Shown here: positions 9,300-18,419 of the stretch, piece after piece
Numbering within the stretch: the stretch's first letter is position 1
How the letters are laid out: each line of letters begins with the position of its first letter
Assembly: GCA_030524635.1 (NCBI GenBank)
Contig: JAUNGG010000015.1
Coordinates: 1 to 64,000 of the forward strand
DNA length: 64,000 nt
Source: Lachnospiraceae bacterium
GTDB taxonomy: Bacteria > Bacillota > Clostridia > Lachnospirales > Lachnospiraceae
Direction of reading: 5' to 3'
Translations under genes and position numbers: made by a program
Notes under the pieces: model-generated
Told to the model about the DNA's origin: nothing
Database searches by the model: none
What the model saw: the letters and a program-made list of their open reading frames with translations, nothing else

Positions 9300-9860
9300 T
9301 TACTGCTGCTTCCGGCTCAGATACGCCTCCCGGCCCTGCTCATACAGATTATTTCCCTGGCTGTCGATGATCACTACCAGCGGCATATCCACCACCTCCA
9401 GCTTCCGAAGTGCCTCTGCTCCCAGATCCTCATAAGCAATCAGTTCAGAGCTTTTAATGGATTTCGCCAGCAGTGCTCCCGCACCGCCGATGGCGCCGAA
9501 ATAGGTTCCCTCATATTCTTGAATGGCATCCACCACCTCAGGAAGTCTGGCTCCCTTTCCGATCATGCCTCTGGCTCCCACCGACATCATGGCAGGCGCG
9601 TAAGCATCCATCCGCCCGCTGGTGGTCGGCCCTGCTGAGCCGATCACCTGGCCTGGCTTGGCTGGAGTAGGCCCTACATAATAGATGGTGGCATCTGTGG
9701 GGTCAAAGGGAAGCTCCTCGCCTCTTGCCAGCGCCTCACACATCCGCTTATGTCCTGCGTCCCGGGAGGTATAGATGGTTCCGCTTAACAGTACCTGATC
9801 TCCCGCATGAAGGGTTCTGGATAATTCCCTAGTAAGGGGCAATGTAATCTTTCTTGCCAT
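9300..9860 (-). CDS. Fumarate hydratase class I, beta (C-terminal) subunit
   Basis: This 186-residue protein corresponds to the C-terminal domain of class I, oxygen-sensitive Fe-S hydro-lyases. The family pattern is clear: LHAGDQVLLSGTIYTSRDAGHKRM, then GPTPAKPGQVIGSAGPTTSGRMD, then GARGMIGKGA. Together with the alpha subunit it interconverts fumarate and malate; a tartrate dehydratase role cannot be excluded from sequence. Its start lies one base after the alpha subunit stop and uses the GGAGGTGA that overlaps that gene's end. No other citric acid cycle genes are nearby. Confidence 0.9.
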   Translation of the reverse strand: MARKITLPLTRELSRTLHAGDQVLLSGTIYTSRDAGHKRMCEALARGEELPFDPTDATIYYVGPTPAKPGQVIGSAGPTTSGRMDAYAPAMMSVGARGMIGKGARLPEVVDAIQEYEGTYFGAIGGAGALLAKSIKSSELIAYEDLGAEALRKLEVVDMPLVVIIDSQGNNLYEQGREAYLSRKQQ

Positions 9861-9861
9861 C

Positions 9862-10704
9862 TTAAATCACCTCCGTCTTATGTCTGGTCACATGGCAGTT
9901 AATATTAATTGCACATGGCATACCGGCAATGTGAGTGGGCATGGTCTCGATATTAAGACCAATGGCTGTGGTCCTGCCGCCAAAGCCCTGGGGACCGATT
10001 CCCAGCTCGTTGATCTTCTCCAGCATTTCCTTCTCCAGATCCGCATAATAGGGATCTGGATTGCTGCTTCCCAGATCACGGATCAGTGCCTTTTTCGCCA
10101 GAAGGGCTGCCCGGTCAAAGGTTCCTCCGATCCCCACGCCTACTACAACAGGCGGACATGGATTCGGCCCTGCTGCCTCCACCGTCTCAATAATAAAATC
10201 CTTGATTCCCTGGATTCCGGCAGAAGGCTTAAACATGCGGATGGCGCTCATATTTTCACTGCCAAAGCCTTTCGGCGCTACCGTAATCTTAATCTGATCT
10301 CCGGGAACGATCTCGGTGTAGAGAACGGCAGGTGTATTATCTCCTGTATTTCCGCGGCGCACCGGATCCTTTACCACAGACTTGCGAAGGTATCCCTTAT
10401 CATAGCCTCTCCGCACGCCTTCATCTACTGCCCCTCGAAGATCGCCTCCGATAATATGTACATCCTGCCCGATCTCCATAAATACGCATGCCATGCCAGT
10501 ATCCTGGCAGATGGGTACCTGTTCCTTTTCTGCAATCTCATAATTTTCAATAATATTATCTAACACTCCCTGTGCAATCTCCCAATCCTCGCAGGCACGG
10601 CACCTCTTGATGGCGCCCTTCACATCCTCCGGCAGGAATTGACAGGCATCGATACACAATTTTTCGATCACATCGATGATCTGATCAACGGAAATTTCTC
10701 TCAT
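9862..10704 (-). CDS. Fumarate hydratase class I, alpha (N-terminal) subunit
   Basis: This 280-residue Fe-S hydro-lyase catalytic subunit has likely 4Fe-4S ligands Cys66 (PICQDTG), Cys183 (GPNPCPP) and Cys270 (ININCHVTRH). The substrate-binding stretch VVGVGIGGTFDRAALLAKKAL is typical of the fumarase/tartrate dehydratase family. It starts after AAAGGAGG. It is the first gene of a two-gene operon with the beta subunit. In fermentative clostridia such enzymes serve the reductive or fumarate branch. The 300 bases upstream hold no other gene on this strand. Confidence 0.92.
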   Translation of the reverse strand: MREISVDQIIDVIEKLCIDACQFLPEDVKGAIKRCRACEDWEIAQGVLDNIIENYEIAEKEQVPICQDTGMACVFMEIGQDVHIIGGDLRGAVDEGVRRGYDKGYLRKSVVKDPVRRGNTGDNTPAVLYTEIVPGDQIKITVAPKGFGSENMSAIRMFKPSAGIQGIKDFIIETVEAAGPNPCPPVVVGVGIGGTFDRAALLAKKALIRDLGSSNPDPYYADLEKEMLEKINELGIGPQGFGGRTTAIGLNIETMPTHIAGMPCAININCHVTRHKTEVI

Positions 10705-10872
10705 AGGTCCTCCTTTTGACTCCTTTCCTCACTGCTTTCTGAGGGAAAAGCTTTAATTTTTATCTTACTTTATGGGGTAGGGATTGTCAAGGGTAGAGGA
10801 ATTCTGATTTTACCATATGTCAGGGCAGATTAAATGCGTATCACCCAATTATGCAGATTCTGGAAATTTCGA

Positions 10873-10901
10873 TTGACGTTTCTGTTCGAGTGTGATACAA
10901 T
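10873..10901 (+). promoter_or_regulatory. Sigma-A promoter of the Rpn-like gene (TTGACG-17-TACAAT)
   Basis: The -35 TTGACG at 10873-10878 and -10 TACAAT at 10896-10901 are 17 bases apart. The same arrangement, followed by a nearly identical AT-rich leader (GTAAATATTTT then CTTTTTATTTCC) and the same AAAAGGAGAT, precedes the related short gene at 26793. Confidence 0.75.
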
Positions 10902-11004
10902 TTAACTGTAAATATTTTACTTATTTTTCTTTTTATTTCCAGCTGTTTTAATTTCATGGTTGCCATTATTTCAATTTTTCATTATAATAAAAGGAGATTA
11001 CTGC

Positions 11005-11895
11005 ATGAATGAGAAAAAACTGCAATGGCATCCCGCTTTTCAGGCTGCTATCCAAATTGAGCTTTCGGAAGAAAAAGATGCACTTCAGTTTCTGTCAGAA
11101 TACAACTTAAGTAAAAAGCCGCTTGCCATTGATACCCTGATCATCAAACTGGAACCTGGCCGTAAAATCAAAAAGAATTTAGGACAAATTTTTCGTCAGC
11201 ATAATATCGTCGAATACAAAAGTCCTGATGATTACTTTAGCATTAATGATTTTTATAAGGTGCTCGGTTATCTCTGTTTGTATCAGTCTGAAACAGAGCA
11301 GATTGTGGAGATTCCACCAGAAGAATTAACCATAACAATGGTCACCAACCACTATCCTCACAAGATGATCAATCATTTAAAAAAACGTTATCATGCTGTA
11401 ATCACCAACCCATTTCCAGGTATTTATTATGTAACAGGACTTTTATTCCCTTTGCAACTTCTGATCAATCACAAGCTGTCAAAAGAAGATAACTTATGGC
11501 TTAACAGCCTGCGCCAGGATCTAACAGCCGCTGATGATATCGCGCCACTGGCAAAAGCATACAGAGGCAAAGAAAAAAGCCCACTGTATGCTGCATTTAT
11601 GGACCTGGTTGTACGTGCAAATAAAAAGCAATACGAGGAGGGGCAGAAAATGTGCGATGCATTAAGAGAACTGTTCGCTGATGAATTAATAGAACGAGAA
11701 GCCGCTGGAGAATCCAAAAAATTAATTTTGATGATCTGTAAAAAACTCCGAAAGGGCAAAACGCCAGAAACCATCGCTGACGACCTAGAAGAAGATCTCT
11801 CCACCGTTTCCGAGATCTGCCAGGTTGCCAGAAATTTTGCCCCAGATTATAACTGCGGCAGCATTTATGAAGAGCTTCAAAAGCGCAAAAAGTAA
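11005..11895 (+). CDS. Rpn/PD-(D/E)XK nuclease-family transposase-like protein (full-length copy)
   Basis: This is a 296-residue protein of a family widespread in clostridia and often labelled Rpn-family recombination-promoting nuclease or transposase-related. I do not see a transposon end. Residues 10-140 look like a PD-(D/E)XK-type nuclease core, with LAIDTLIIKLEPG supplying an acidic residue and a strand-associated lysine. The C-terminal half is helical and ends with a region resembling a helix-turn-helix (KGKTPETIADDLEEDLSTVSEICQVA). The chosen ATG follows AAAAGGAGAT; an ATG 15 codons earlier lacks a site. A second, internally deleted copy lies at 26793. The biological role of the family is unsettled. 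Confidence 0.6.
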   Translation: MNEKKLQWHPAFQAAIQIELSEEKDALQFLSEYNLSKKPLAIDTLIIKLEPGRKIKKNLGQIFRQHNIVEYKSPDDYFSINDFYKVLGYLCLYQSETEQIVEIPPEELTITMVTNHYPHKMINHLKKRYHAVITNPFPGIYYVTGLLFPLQLLINHKLSKEDNLWLNSLRQDLTAADDIAPLAKAYRGKEKSPLYAAFMDLVVRANKKQYEEGQKMCDALRELFADELIEREAAGESKKLILMICKKLRKGKTPETIADDLEEDLSTVSEICQVARNFAPDYNCGSIYEELQKRKK

Positions 11896-11948
11896 CTCTT
11901 AGTTCCACTAAGCAAATTCGAAAATAGTGCCAAGTACAGGGAAACTGC

Positions 11949-12007
11949 AGGGAGTGCTGCTTCTGACCTAAAAAGATTCCGATTCCAGTTCAGAGACAGC
12001 ACTCCCT
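11949..12007 (+). terminator. Long-loop hairpin after the Rpn-like gene
   Basis: Perfect 11-base arms (AGGGAGTGCTG and CAGCACTCCCT) enclose a loop of about 37 bases. A T-rich run follows (TTTCTTTTTAATTTC). The loop is long for a classical terminator, so this call is moderate. Confidence 0.5.
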
Positions 12008-12082
12008 ATCCTAATTTCTTTTTAATTTCACACCTGCATAATATCCGCATTCTCGATTCAACGATTTCAGAAATATAACTCC

Positions 12083-12692
12083 TTATTCCACGATCTCCAA
12101 GGCACCAACCGCAATCAATTTCCCGGATTTCCGGTCATTTAGAAGAATTCCGTCTCCTTCAAAATCAAACCGAACCTTCTCTCCAATCTGATAGGTCACT
12201 CCGTCGAACACCACTCCAGTAAGAAGAAATTCTCCTACCCGAAGCTTTAGGGTGGACTCCATCTGGTCATGGGGCACATAGACGAAGGTGCTTCCCGCTC
12301 TGCAGCGCCCGAATCAGATCACTGGCTGTCCTTGCTTCCCAGTCGATCTTCAGCAGCCTCTCCTTCACATTGCTGAGTCCAAAGGAGATATTCTGGTAAA
12401 CTGTCATATTAGGCCACAGGGCATAGTTCTGGAACAGGAAGCCTACCTTCCGCTTATTAGCCGGCACATCAATCCCGGCATCGCTGTCAAATACCACCCG
12501 GTCACCGATCCTGATCTGGCCGCTGGTGGGCGTTTCCAGTCCGGCAATCATACGGAGGATCGTGGTTTTTCCACATCCGGAGGGTCCTAATAATGTAATA
12601 AAAGAATTGTCGGGAATATCCAGGCTTACATCATCTACCGCATAGAATTTTCCCCACCGCTTTGTAATATTTGTCAATTTAATTTCTGGCAT
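12083..12692 (-). pseudogene. Degenerate ABC ATPase of a ferric-iron/spermidine-type importer (FbpC/PotA-like)
   Basis: The first frame (12692 down to 12267) starts normally with MPEIKLTNITKRWG, Walker A GPSGCGKTT and Q-loop FLFQNYALWPNMTV, then collapses after about residue 130. The next frame resumes with the switch-histidine motif TFVYVPHDQMES and jumps straight to a TOBE-like tail (LKLRVGEFLLTG) that ends at 12083. The ABC signature, Walker B and D-loop, about 100 residues, are absent, and a frameshift joins the pieces. It cannot be a working ATPase. The start follows GGAGGT. It sits directly after the equally broken binding-protein gene, with no permease between. Confidence 0.85.
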
Positions 12693-12744
12693 ACTTACCT
12701 CCATCCGCCGCATGGTAACACGGCGTTCTTAAAACAGATCTGTA

Positions 12745-13382
12745 CTAATTTCCGCCGATTCCATCATCCAGACTGGCTCCTGTCAGCTTATACAGCTTGT
12801 CCCTGACATTCCAGGATCGGCAAATGCAATCTTTCCCTTCCATTTATCCGTCAGAAATTCTCCCCAGCTCAGCGGGACCTCCTCCTGATTGACCAGTTTA
12901 TTATTATAGATAAAGACGATGGGAAGTTCGGAAAATACGGTCCAGTAGCCCTCTGCAGAGGAATAGGTATCATCCAGCACATCCTTCTGAGCACATTGGT
13001 AGGGCGTAAAATATTCCCGGTAGGCATCATAGCTTTCCACGCCTCCGCCAAACATCACATCGCAGGTCTGCTGCCCTTCCTCCCCGGCGATGGCCTCCAA
13101 AAGCTCCGTTGTCCCCCCGGCACGGACCTGCACCCAGATTCCGGTCCGCTCTTCAAATTCTCTTATAATGGGTCCGTACACTTCCTCCTTGTGGGAGGTA
13201 TAAACGATCAGCTTATTCTCTTCGCTGATCTGGCAGGAGGACTGACTGTTCTGCCTCTCCTGCTGCCCCCGCTCCATTCCTTCTCCCTGCTGGCCGCACC
13301 CTGCCATACAGGCCATACAGGCCAGCAGTGCCGCAGCCAGGGCTGCCAAACAGCCAATACGCCTATTTCCTATGTATTTCAT
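12745..13382 (-). pseudogene. Truncated ABC substrate-binding lipoprotein (ferric-iron type, FbpA-like)
   Basis: The N terminus is a good lipoprotein signal (AALLACMACMAGCG, lipobox cysteine near residue 28). The opening of a bacterial solute-binding protein follows: NKLIVYTSHKEEVYGPIIREFEERTGI, then QTCDVMFGGGVESY, up to IAFADPGMSGTS. The frame stops after 199 residues, whereas the family has about 340. Another frame right at the break reads VRDKLYKLTGASLDDGIGGN and a stop at 12745, probably the original C terminus. An internal deletion of roughly 120 codons with a frame change is the simplest reading. The permease gene expected downstream is gone. Confidence 0.8.
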
Positions 13383-13622
13383 ACTGCCGTCTCCTCCATG
13401 ATTATCGTTCTGGTGTATAGCTGTTCCATATTTTCACAGCTAATCCTGTTAATGCTTTATTATACCTCCCCCAGTTCTGCAAATCAACCTTACCTCACGC
13501 AATGCCATCTTAATACAAATTTAATGCCGCTTCCCACCATGCTAACACACATTTTATAGCAGGTATGCCATAATGTAGGTGTAAAGAAACATTACAAAGA
13601 AACTGCAGCCGGAGGAAATGAT

Positions 13623-14951
13623 GTGAACAAAATCAAAAAGAAATTATCCTCATCCCAAATCATCATACTTGGCTTTGCCGCTGTGATCCTTTTAGGAAGC
13701 CTGCTCCTTATGCTTCCCATCTCCACCCGAAACGGTCAGGGGGCCAGCTTTCCAGATGCGCTGTTTACAGCAACCTCTGCCGTCTGCGTCACCGGCCTGA
13801 TCGTACAGGACACTGCAACCTACTGGTCCTTCTTCGGCCAGATCGTCATTATCACACTGATCCAGATCGGCGGCATGGGCGTAGTGACCATTGCAATGGC
13901 GCTCTTTGCTGTCTCTGGGCGGAGAATCAGCTTAAAGCAGCGCAGCACCATGCAGGAAGCCATCTCAGCTCCCAAGGTGGGCGGAATCGTCCGGCTGACC
14001 GGCTTTATCATCCGAATGACCATTCTCTTTGAGCTGGCCGGCGCAGCAGTCATGGCACCATCCTTCTGCAGTGAGTTCGGTCTCTTAAAGGGACTCTGGT
14101 ACGCCTTGTTCCACTCCATTTCCGCTTTCTGCAACGCCGGCTTTGACCTGATGGGCTCGAAAATGCCCTGCTCATCCCTTACATACTATGCAGACGACCC
14201 TGCCATTAATCTTGCCGTTATGTCCCTGATCGTGATCGGCGGCATTGGCTTTATGACCTGGGATGATATTAAGATTAACCGACAGAATTTCAGAAGATAC
14301 CGGATGCAGAGCAAGGTGATTCTGATTACCACCCTGCTCCTGATTCTGCTTCCCGCCCTGTACTTTTTCCTGTTTGAATTTTCCAATGCTCCCCTTGGCA
14401 GGCGCACCTGGCTTTCTCTGTTCCAGTCCGTCACCCCAAGGACGGCAGGTTTTAATACCGCCGATCTGACGCAGTTTAGTGAAGCTGGTGTGGCTATTAT
14501 GATCATTCTGATGCTGATAGGCGGCTCCCCCGGCTCCACTGCCGGCGGTATGAAGACGACAACACTTGCGGTTATGTTTTCCGCCTCCCTTTCCGTGTTC
14601 CGGCGGCAGGAGCATCCCCACTTCTTTGGGCGCAGGATCGATACGGATACGGTCCGAAACACACTGACCATCCTGACCATGTATCTGGTTCCCTTCCTGA
14701 CCGGCAGTTTTCTTATCAGCCGCATGGAAAGGCTGCCCCTTTTAACCTGCCTGTTCGAAACAGCCTCGGCTATCGGTACCGTAGGACTGACCCTTGGCAT
14801 CACCCCGGATCTTGGCCTGGTTTCCCAGGGTATTTTAATTCTTCTTATGTATTTTGGAAGAGTTGGCGGTCTGACTCTGATTTTCGCCGCTTTATCCGGC
14901 AGCCAAAGCCAGACAGCAAGACTTCCGCTGGAAAAACTGACAGTTGGATAA
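13623..14951 (+). CDS. ktrB: Trk/Ktr potassium uptake channel subunit (TrkH/KtrB family)
   Basis: This 442-residue membrane protein forms the potassium-conducting pore. The first filter segment is ATSAVCVTGL near residue 55, and further pore loops include SISAFCNAGFDLMG, TPRTAGFNTADL and ETASAIGTVGLTLG. These are the four P-loop repeats of the TrkH/TrkG/KtrB family. It begins with GTG after GGAGGAAATGAT. The regulator KtrA/TrkA follows 15 bases downstream. A KdpD/KdpE two-component system is next in the same direction, although no Kdp ATPase is present, so potassium or turgor sensing may feed into this uptake system. Confidence 0.93.
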   Translation: MNKIKKKLSSSQIIILGFAAVILLGSLLLMLPISTRNGQGASFPDALFTATSAVCVTGLIVQDTATYWSFFGQIVIITLIQIGGMGVVTIAMALFAVSGRRISLKQRSTMQEAISAPKVGGIVRLTGFIIRMTILFELAGAAVMAPSFCSEFGLLKGLWYALFHSISAFCNAGFDLMGSKMPCSSLTYYADDPAINLAVMSLIVIGGIGFMTWDDIKINRQNFRRYRMQSKVILITTLLLILLPALYFFLFEFSNAPLGRRTWLSLFQSVTPRTAGFNTADLTQFSEAGVAIMIILMLIGGSPGSTAGGMKTTTLAVMFSASLSVFRRQEHPHFFGRRIDTDTVRNTLTILTMYLVPFLTGSFLISRMERLPLLTCLFETASAIGTVGLTLGITPDLGLVSQGILILLMYFGRVGGLTLIFAALSGSQSQTARLPLEKLTVG

Positions 14952-14966
14952 TGAAGGAGGATCATT

Positions 14967-15614
14967 ATGAAATCAATATTATTAATCGGACTTGGACGGT
15001 TTGGCAGACATATTGCCATGAAGCTGAATGACCTGAATCATCAGGTCATGGCCGTGGATAACAAGGAAGAACGGGTGAATACGGTTCTGCCCTTTGTGAC
15101 CAATGCCCAGATCGGTGACAGCACCAATGAGGAATTCCTGTCTTCTCTCGGCATCCGCAATTTTGATGCCTGCATCGTAGCCATCGGCGATAATTTCCAG
15201 AATTCTCTGGAAACCGCATCTCTGCTGAAGGAGCTTGGTGCGAAAAAGGTGATTGCCAGAGCATCCCGCGGCGTGCAGGAAAAGTTCCTGCTGCGAAACG
15301 GCGCAGATGAGGTGGTCTACCCGGAAAAGCAGCTTGCCTCCTGGACTGCGGTCTGCTGTACCTTTGACAACATTTTAGACTATATCCAGCTGGACGGGGA
15401 CTATTCCATCTTTGAGCTGTCTGTTCCCGATGACTGGAACGGCAAAACCATCCTCTGCCTTGATATCCGGAAAAAGTACAGCATCAACATTCTGGGCATC
15501 CGGGAAAACGGAAGGCTGAACCTGGATATCACGCCAAACACGGTGCTGAATACTGGTAAGTCAATCCTGGTTTTAGGGCAGCAAAGAGCCGTTCAAAGGT
15601 GCTTTCATATTTAA
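14967..15614 (+). CDS. ktrA: Trk/Ktr potassium uptake regulatory subunit (RCK domain, TrkA/KtrA)
   Basis: This 215-residue cytoplasmic protein has an RCK-N domain with the dinucleotide motif GLGRFG at residues 8-13 and the ribose-binding acidic region AVDNKEERV. An RCK-C domain follows from about residue 135. Such proteins form a ring that gates the KtrB/TrkH channel in response to ATP/ADP or NAD(H), and in some cases cyclic di-AMP through RCK-C. The start follows GAAGGAGG. It is coupled to ktrB in one operon. Confidence 0.93.
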   Translation: MKSILLIGLGRFGRHIAMKLNDLNHQVMAVDNKEERVNTVLPFVTNAQIGDSTNEEFLSSLGIRNFDACIVAIGDNFQNSLETASLLKELGAKKVIARASRGVQEKFLLRNGADEVVYPEKQLASWTAVCCTFDNILDYIQLDGDYSIFELSVPDDWNGKTILCLDIRKKYSINILGIRENGRLNLDITPNTVLNTGKSILVLGQQRAVQRCFHI

Positions 15615-15661
15615 CCATTCTCTCACAGACAGCCCTTTACAGCTGACAGGAGGTGCGCCGG

Positions 15662-15766
15662 ATGAAGGACGTAATTTTGCTCTGCACCACATTTGCCATT
15701 TTCGCATTCGGCTATTTTCTTATGGGCAAGGTAGATGAATTTATAGATAAAACCCAGTTCTTGTGA
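15662..15766 (+). CDS. Small hydrophobic membrane peptide (34 residues) between ktrA and kdpD
   Basis: A 34-codon frame with an ideal AGGAGGT site encodes MKDVILLCTTFAIFAFGYFL and a short charged tail (GKVDEFIDKTQFL). It has a single membrane span of about 18 residues. It lies in the gap between ktrA and kdpD and is in the same direction. By size and position it recalls KdpF-like helper peptides of potassium transporters, but I cannot show homology. It may be a KtrB accessory peptide or a link to the sensor kinase. Gene prediction would usually miss it. Confidence 0.6.
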   Translation: MKDVILLCTTFAIFAFGYFLMGKVDEFIDKTQFL

Positions 15767-15812
15767 TAAAATCAATTAACAAAACCAACTGGGAAAGGAG
15801 GCGGCGGATCCA

Positions 15813-18419
15813 ATGAACCAGCATCAGAAAGGCCATCTGAAAATTTTCTTCAGCTATGCAGACAGCATCGGCAAGACACAGGCCATGCTGAAGGCGGCAC
15901 AGACGGCAAGGCTTCAGGGCATCCATGTGCTGGTAGGCTATATGGCTCCCCACACCTCCCCGGACACCCTTCTTCTGCTGGAGGGGCTGGAACAGCTTCC
16001 GCCTCTCATCATGGAGGGAAGGGAAGAATTTGACTTAGACCAGGCGCTGTCCAGAAGACCGGAGCTGATCCTGATCGATGAGCTGGCCCATTCCAATGGG
16101 AAGGGCTGCCGTCACCGCAGACGCTGTCAGGACATTGACGAACTGCTGAAATCCGGGATCGATGTCTACACCACCGTTCTGATCGGCAACATCGAAAGTT
16201 TGCAGGATGCAGTGGCATCTATCACCGGCATTACCACCTGGGAACGGATACCCGATTCTGTTTTCGACCATGCTGACCAGGTGGAGCTGATCGATATCGA
16301 GCCTCAGGAGCTGATCCAGCGTCTGCAGGAAACGAACACCGCATCGTCCCAGATCACCGTGGAGCAGCTGACTGCTCTTCGGGAGATCGCCCTGCGGCGC
16401 TGTGCAGACCGGGTCCGGCGGCTGTCAGAGCCCCTTCGGAGGAAAAACAGCTTTCACACTGACGAGCATATCCTAGCCTGCCTTTCCTCTGCACCCTCCA
16501 ATGGAACAATCATCCGCACCGCGGCAAGAATGGCCCGTGCTTTTAACAGCCAGTTTACCGCCCTGTTTGTTGAAACCCCGGATTTTGGAGTTGCCACTGC
16601 AGAAAACAAACAGCGGCTGCGGGACAATCAAAGGCTGGCCGAGCAGCTTGGCGCCACAATTGAGATTGTTTACGGTGAGGATGTGGCCTATCAGATCGCA
16701 GAATTTGCCCGCCTTTCCAGCGTTACCAAGATCGTGCTGGGACGAAGCGCCGTCACCCGCAGACATCTGTTTGGGAAGCCATCTCTCACCGACCGGCTGC
16801 TTTCCTATGCCCCTGAGGTGGATATCCACATTATTCCGGATCAAAGCGCAGGCAGGACATACCGCCCCCGAAGAGCAAGAATCCGCAGCAAATATCATAT
16901 CCTCTTAAACTCACTGAAAAGTGTGGGGATCCTGTCCGGTGCAACCGGGCTCAGCCTGGTTTTTTATCATCTGGGCTTTACCAATGCCAACATTATCATG
17001 GTCTACATCCTTGGCGTGCTGCTGACCTCCATCGCAGCCTCCCACCAGATATACAGCCTAATCTCATCCGTAGCCAGCGTGGTCGTGTTCAATTACCTGT
17101 TCACCGATCCGCGCTTTTCCCTGACTGCCTATGAGCCAGGGTATCCGGTTACCTTTGTTGTCATGTTCCTTACCGCCTATATCACCGGCACCTTCGCTCT
17201 CCGCTATAAGAAACAGGCAGGGCAGTCTGCCAAGCTGGCCTACCGGACCAAGATCCTGTTTGATACCGATCAGCTTCTGTCAAAAGCAGGGAGCCGGGAG
17301 GAGATCCTGAATGCGGCGGCGGCTCAGATCATCAAGCTGCTGGGAAGAAATATGGTGATCTTTGAGGCCACGGACAGCACATTATCAGAGCCCCGGCTGT
17401 TCTCCTCGGATACCAGCAGCCCCACAGCCATCCAGCCGCCATATGATCCGGAAAAGGAGCTGGCTACCGCAAAGTGGGTGCTGAAAAATAATCATACTGC
17501 CGGAGCCACCACCGACACCCTGTCCGATTCCCAATACCTGTACCTGGCCCTGCGGGTCAGGGAACGTGTCTATGGCGTGGTAGGCATTGAGGCCAGGCAG
17601 AATCCTCTGGATGCCTCAGAATACAGCATCCTGCTGTCCATCCTCAGCGAGTGTGCCCTAGCGCTGGAGAATGAAAAGAATGCCCGTGAGAAGGAATCGG
17701 CTGCGATCCTGGCGGAGCGGGAGCAGCTGCGGGCCAATCTGCTGCGGACCATTTCCCATGATCTCCGCACTCCTCTGACCACCATTTCCGGCAATGCCAG
17801 CAATTTGATCAGCAACAGCAGCGGCTTCGATGAATCCACCAAGCAGCGGCTTTACTCCGATATCTATAACGATTCCATGTGGCTTATTGATCTGGTGGAA
17901 AACCTTTTATACGCTACCCGAATCGAGGAAGGCCGCATGCAGCTGCAGACCACCACAGAGCTGCTCAGCGAAATCATCGATGAGGCTCTGCAGCACATCC
18001 GCCGAAAGGCAGCTGCCCATCCTCTTTCTGTGGTCTATCAGGATGATATGCTGTTGGTAAAGGCTGATGCCAAGCTGATGGTGCAGGTCATTGTAAATAT
18101 CATAGACAATGCCGTCAAATACACTCCGCCTGGGGCCTCTATTACCATCACGCAGGCAAAAAGCGGCGATTTGGCTGAAATCCGGATCGCAGATACCGGC
18201 AGGGGTATTCCAGATGAAGAAAAGGCAAGGCTCTTTGATATGTTTTACTGCGGCACAAATAAAATTGCGGATAACCGCCGCAGCCTGGGGCTGGGACTTT
18301 ATCTGTGCAAGGCGATTGTGGAAGCTCATGGGGGCACAATCCATGTGGCAGACAATCAGCCACATGGAGCGGTTTTTTGCTTCACGCTTCCGCTGGAGGA
18401 GGTAATTTTACATGAATAA
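15813..18419 (+). CDS. kdpD: KdpD-like osmosensitive potassium sensor histidine kinase
   Basis: This 868-residue kinase has full KdpD architecture: an N-terminal KdpD domain, a universal-stress-type domain (about 225-350), four membrane helices (about 370-475), a GAF-like domain, and HisKA and HATPase domains. The phosphorylated histidine is His649 in ISHDLRTPL. ATPase motifs include NIIDNAVKYTPPG and a GRGIPDEEKARLFDMFY-like block. Walker B is intact (LILIDELAHSN), but the Walker A region reads SYADSIGKT and lacks the first glycine of the usual GAAPGVGKT. It overlaps kdpE by eight bases. No kdpABC genes lie here, so the likely target is the neighbouring ktr operon. Confidence 0.9.
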   Translation: MNQHQKGHLKIFFSYADSIGKTQAMLKAAQTARLQGIHVLVGYMAPHTSPDTLLLLEGLEQLPPLIMEGREEFDLDQALSRRPELILIDELAHSNGKGCRHRRRCQDIDELLKSGIDVYTTVLIGNIESLQDAVASITGITTWERIPDSVFDHADQVELIDIEPQELIQRLQETNTASSQITVEQLTALREIALRRCADRVRRLSEPLRRKNSFHTDEHILACLSSAPSNGTIIRTAARMARAFNSQFTALFVETPDFGVATAENKQRLRDNQRLAEQLGATIEIVYGEDVAYQIAEFARLSSVTKIVLGRSAVTRRHLFGKPSLTDRLLSYAPEVDIHIIPDQSAGRTYRPRRARIRSKYHILLNSLKSVGILSGATGLSLVFYHLGFTNANIIMVYILGVLLTSIAASHQIYSLISSVASVVVFNYLFTDPRFSLTAYEPGYPVTFVVMFLTAYITGTFALRYKKQAGQSAKLAYRTKILFDTDQLLSKAGSREEILNAAAAQIIKLLGRNMVIFEATDSTLSEPRLFSSDTSSPTAIQPPYDPEKELATAKWVLKNNHTAGATTDTLSDSQYLYLALRVRERVYGVVGIEARQNPLDASEYSILLSILSECALALENEKNAREKESAAILAEREQLRANLLRTISHDLRTPLTTISGNASNLISNSSGFDESTKQRLYSDIYNDSMWLIDLVENLLYATRIEEGRMQLQTTTELLSEIIDEALQHIRRKAAAHPLSVVYQDDMLLVKADAKLMVQVIVNIIDNAVKYTPPGASITITQAKSGDLAEIRIADTGRGIPDEEKARLFDMFYCGTNKIADNRRSLGLGLYLCKAIVEAHGGTIHVADNQPHGAVFCFTLPLEEVILHE

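Noticed and set aside
13383-13622. Possible cyclic di-AMP (ydaO) riboswitch before ktrB
   Set aside because: The region is in the right place but I could not find the conserved ydaO core sequences or pairing; only an ordinary AT-rich leader is visible.
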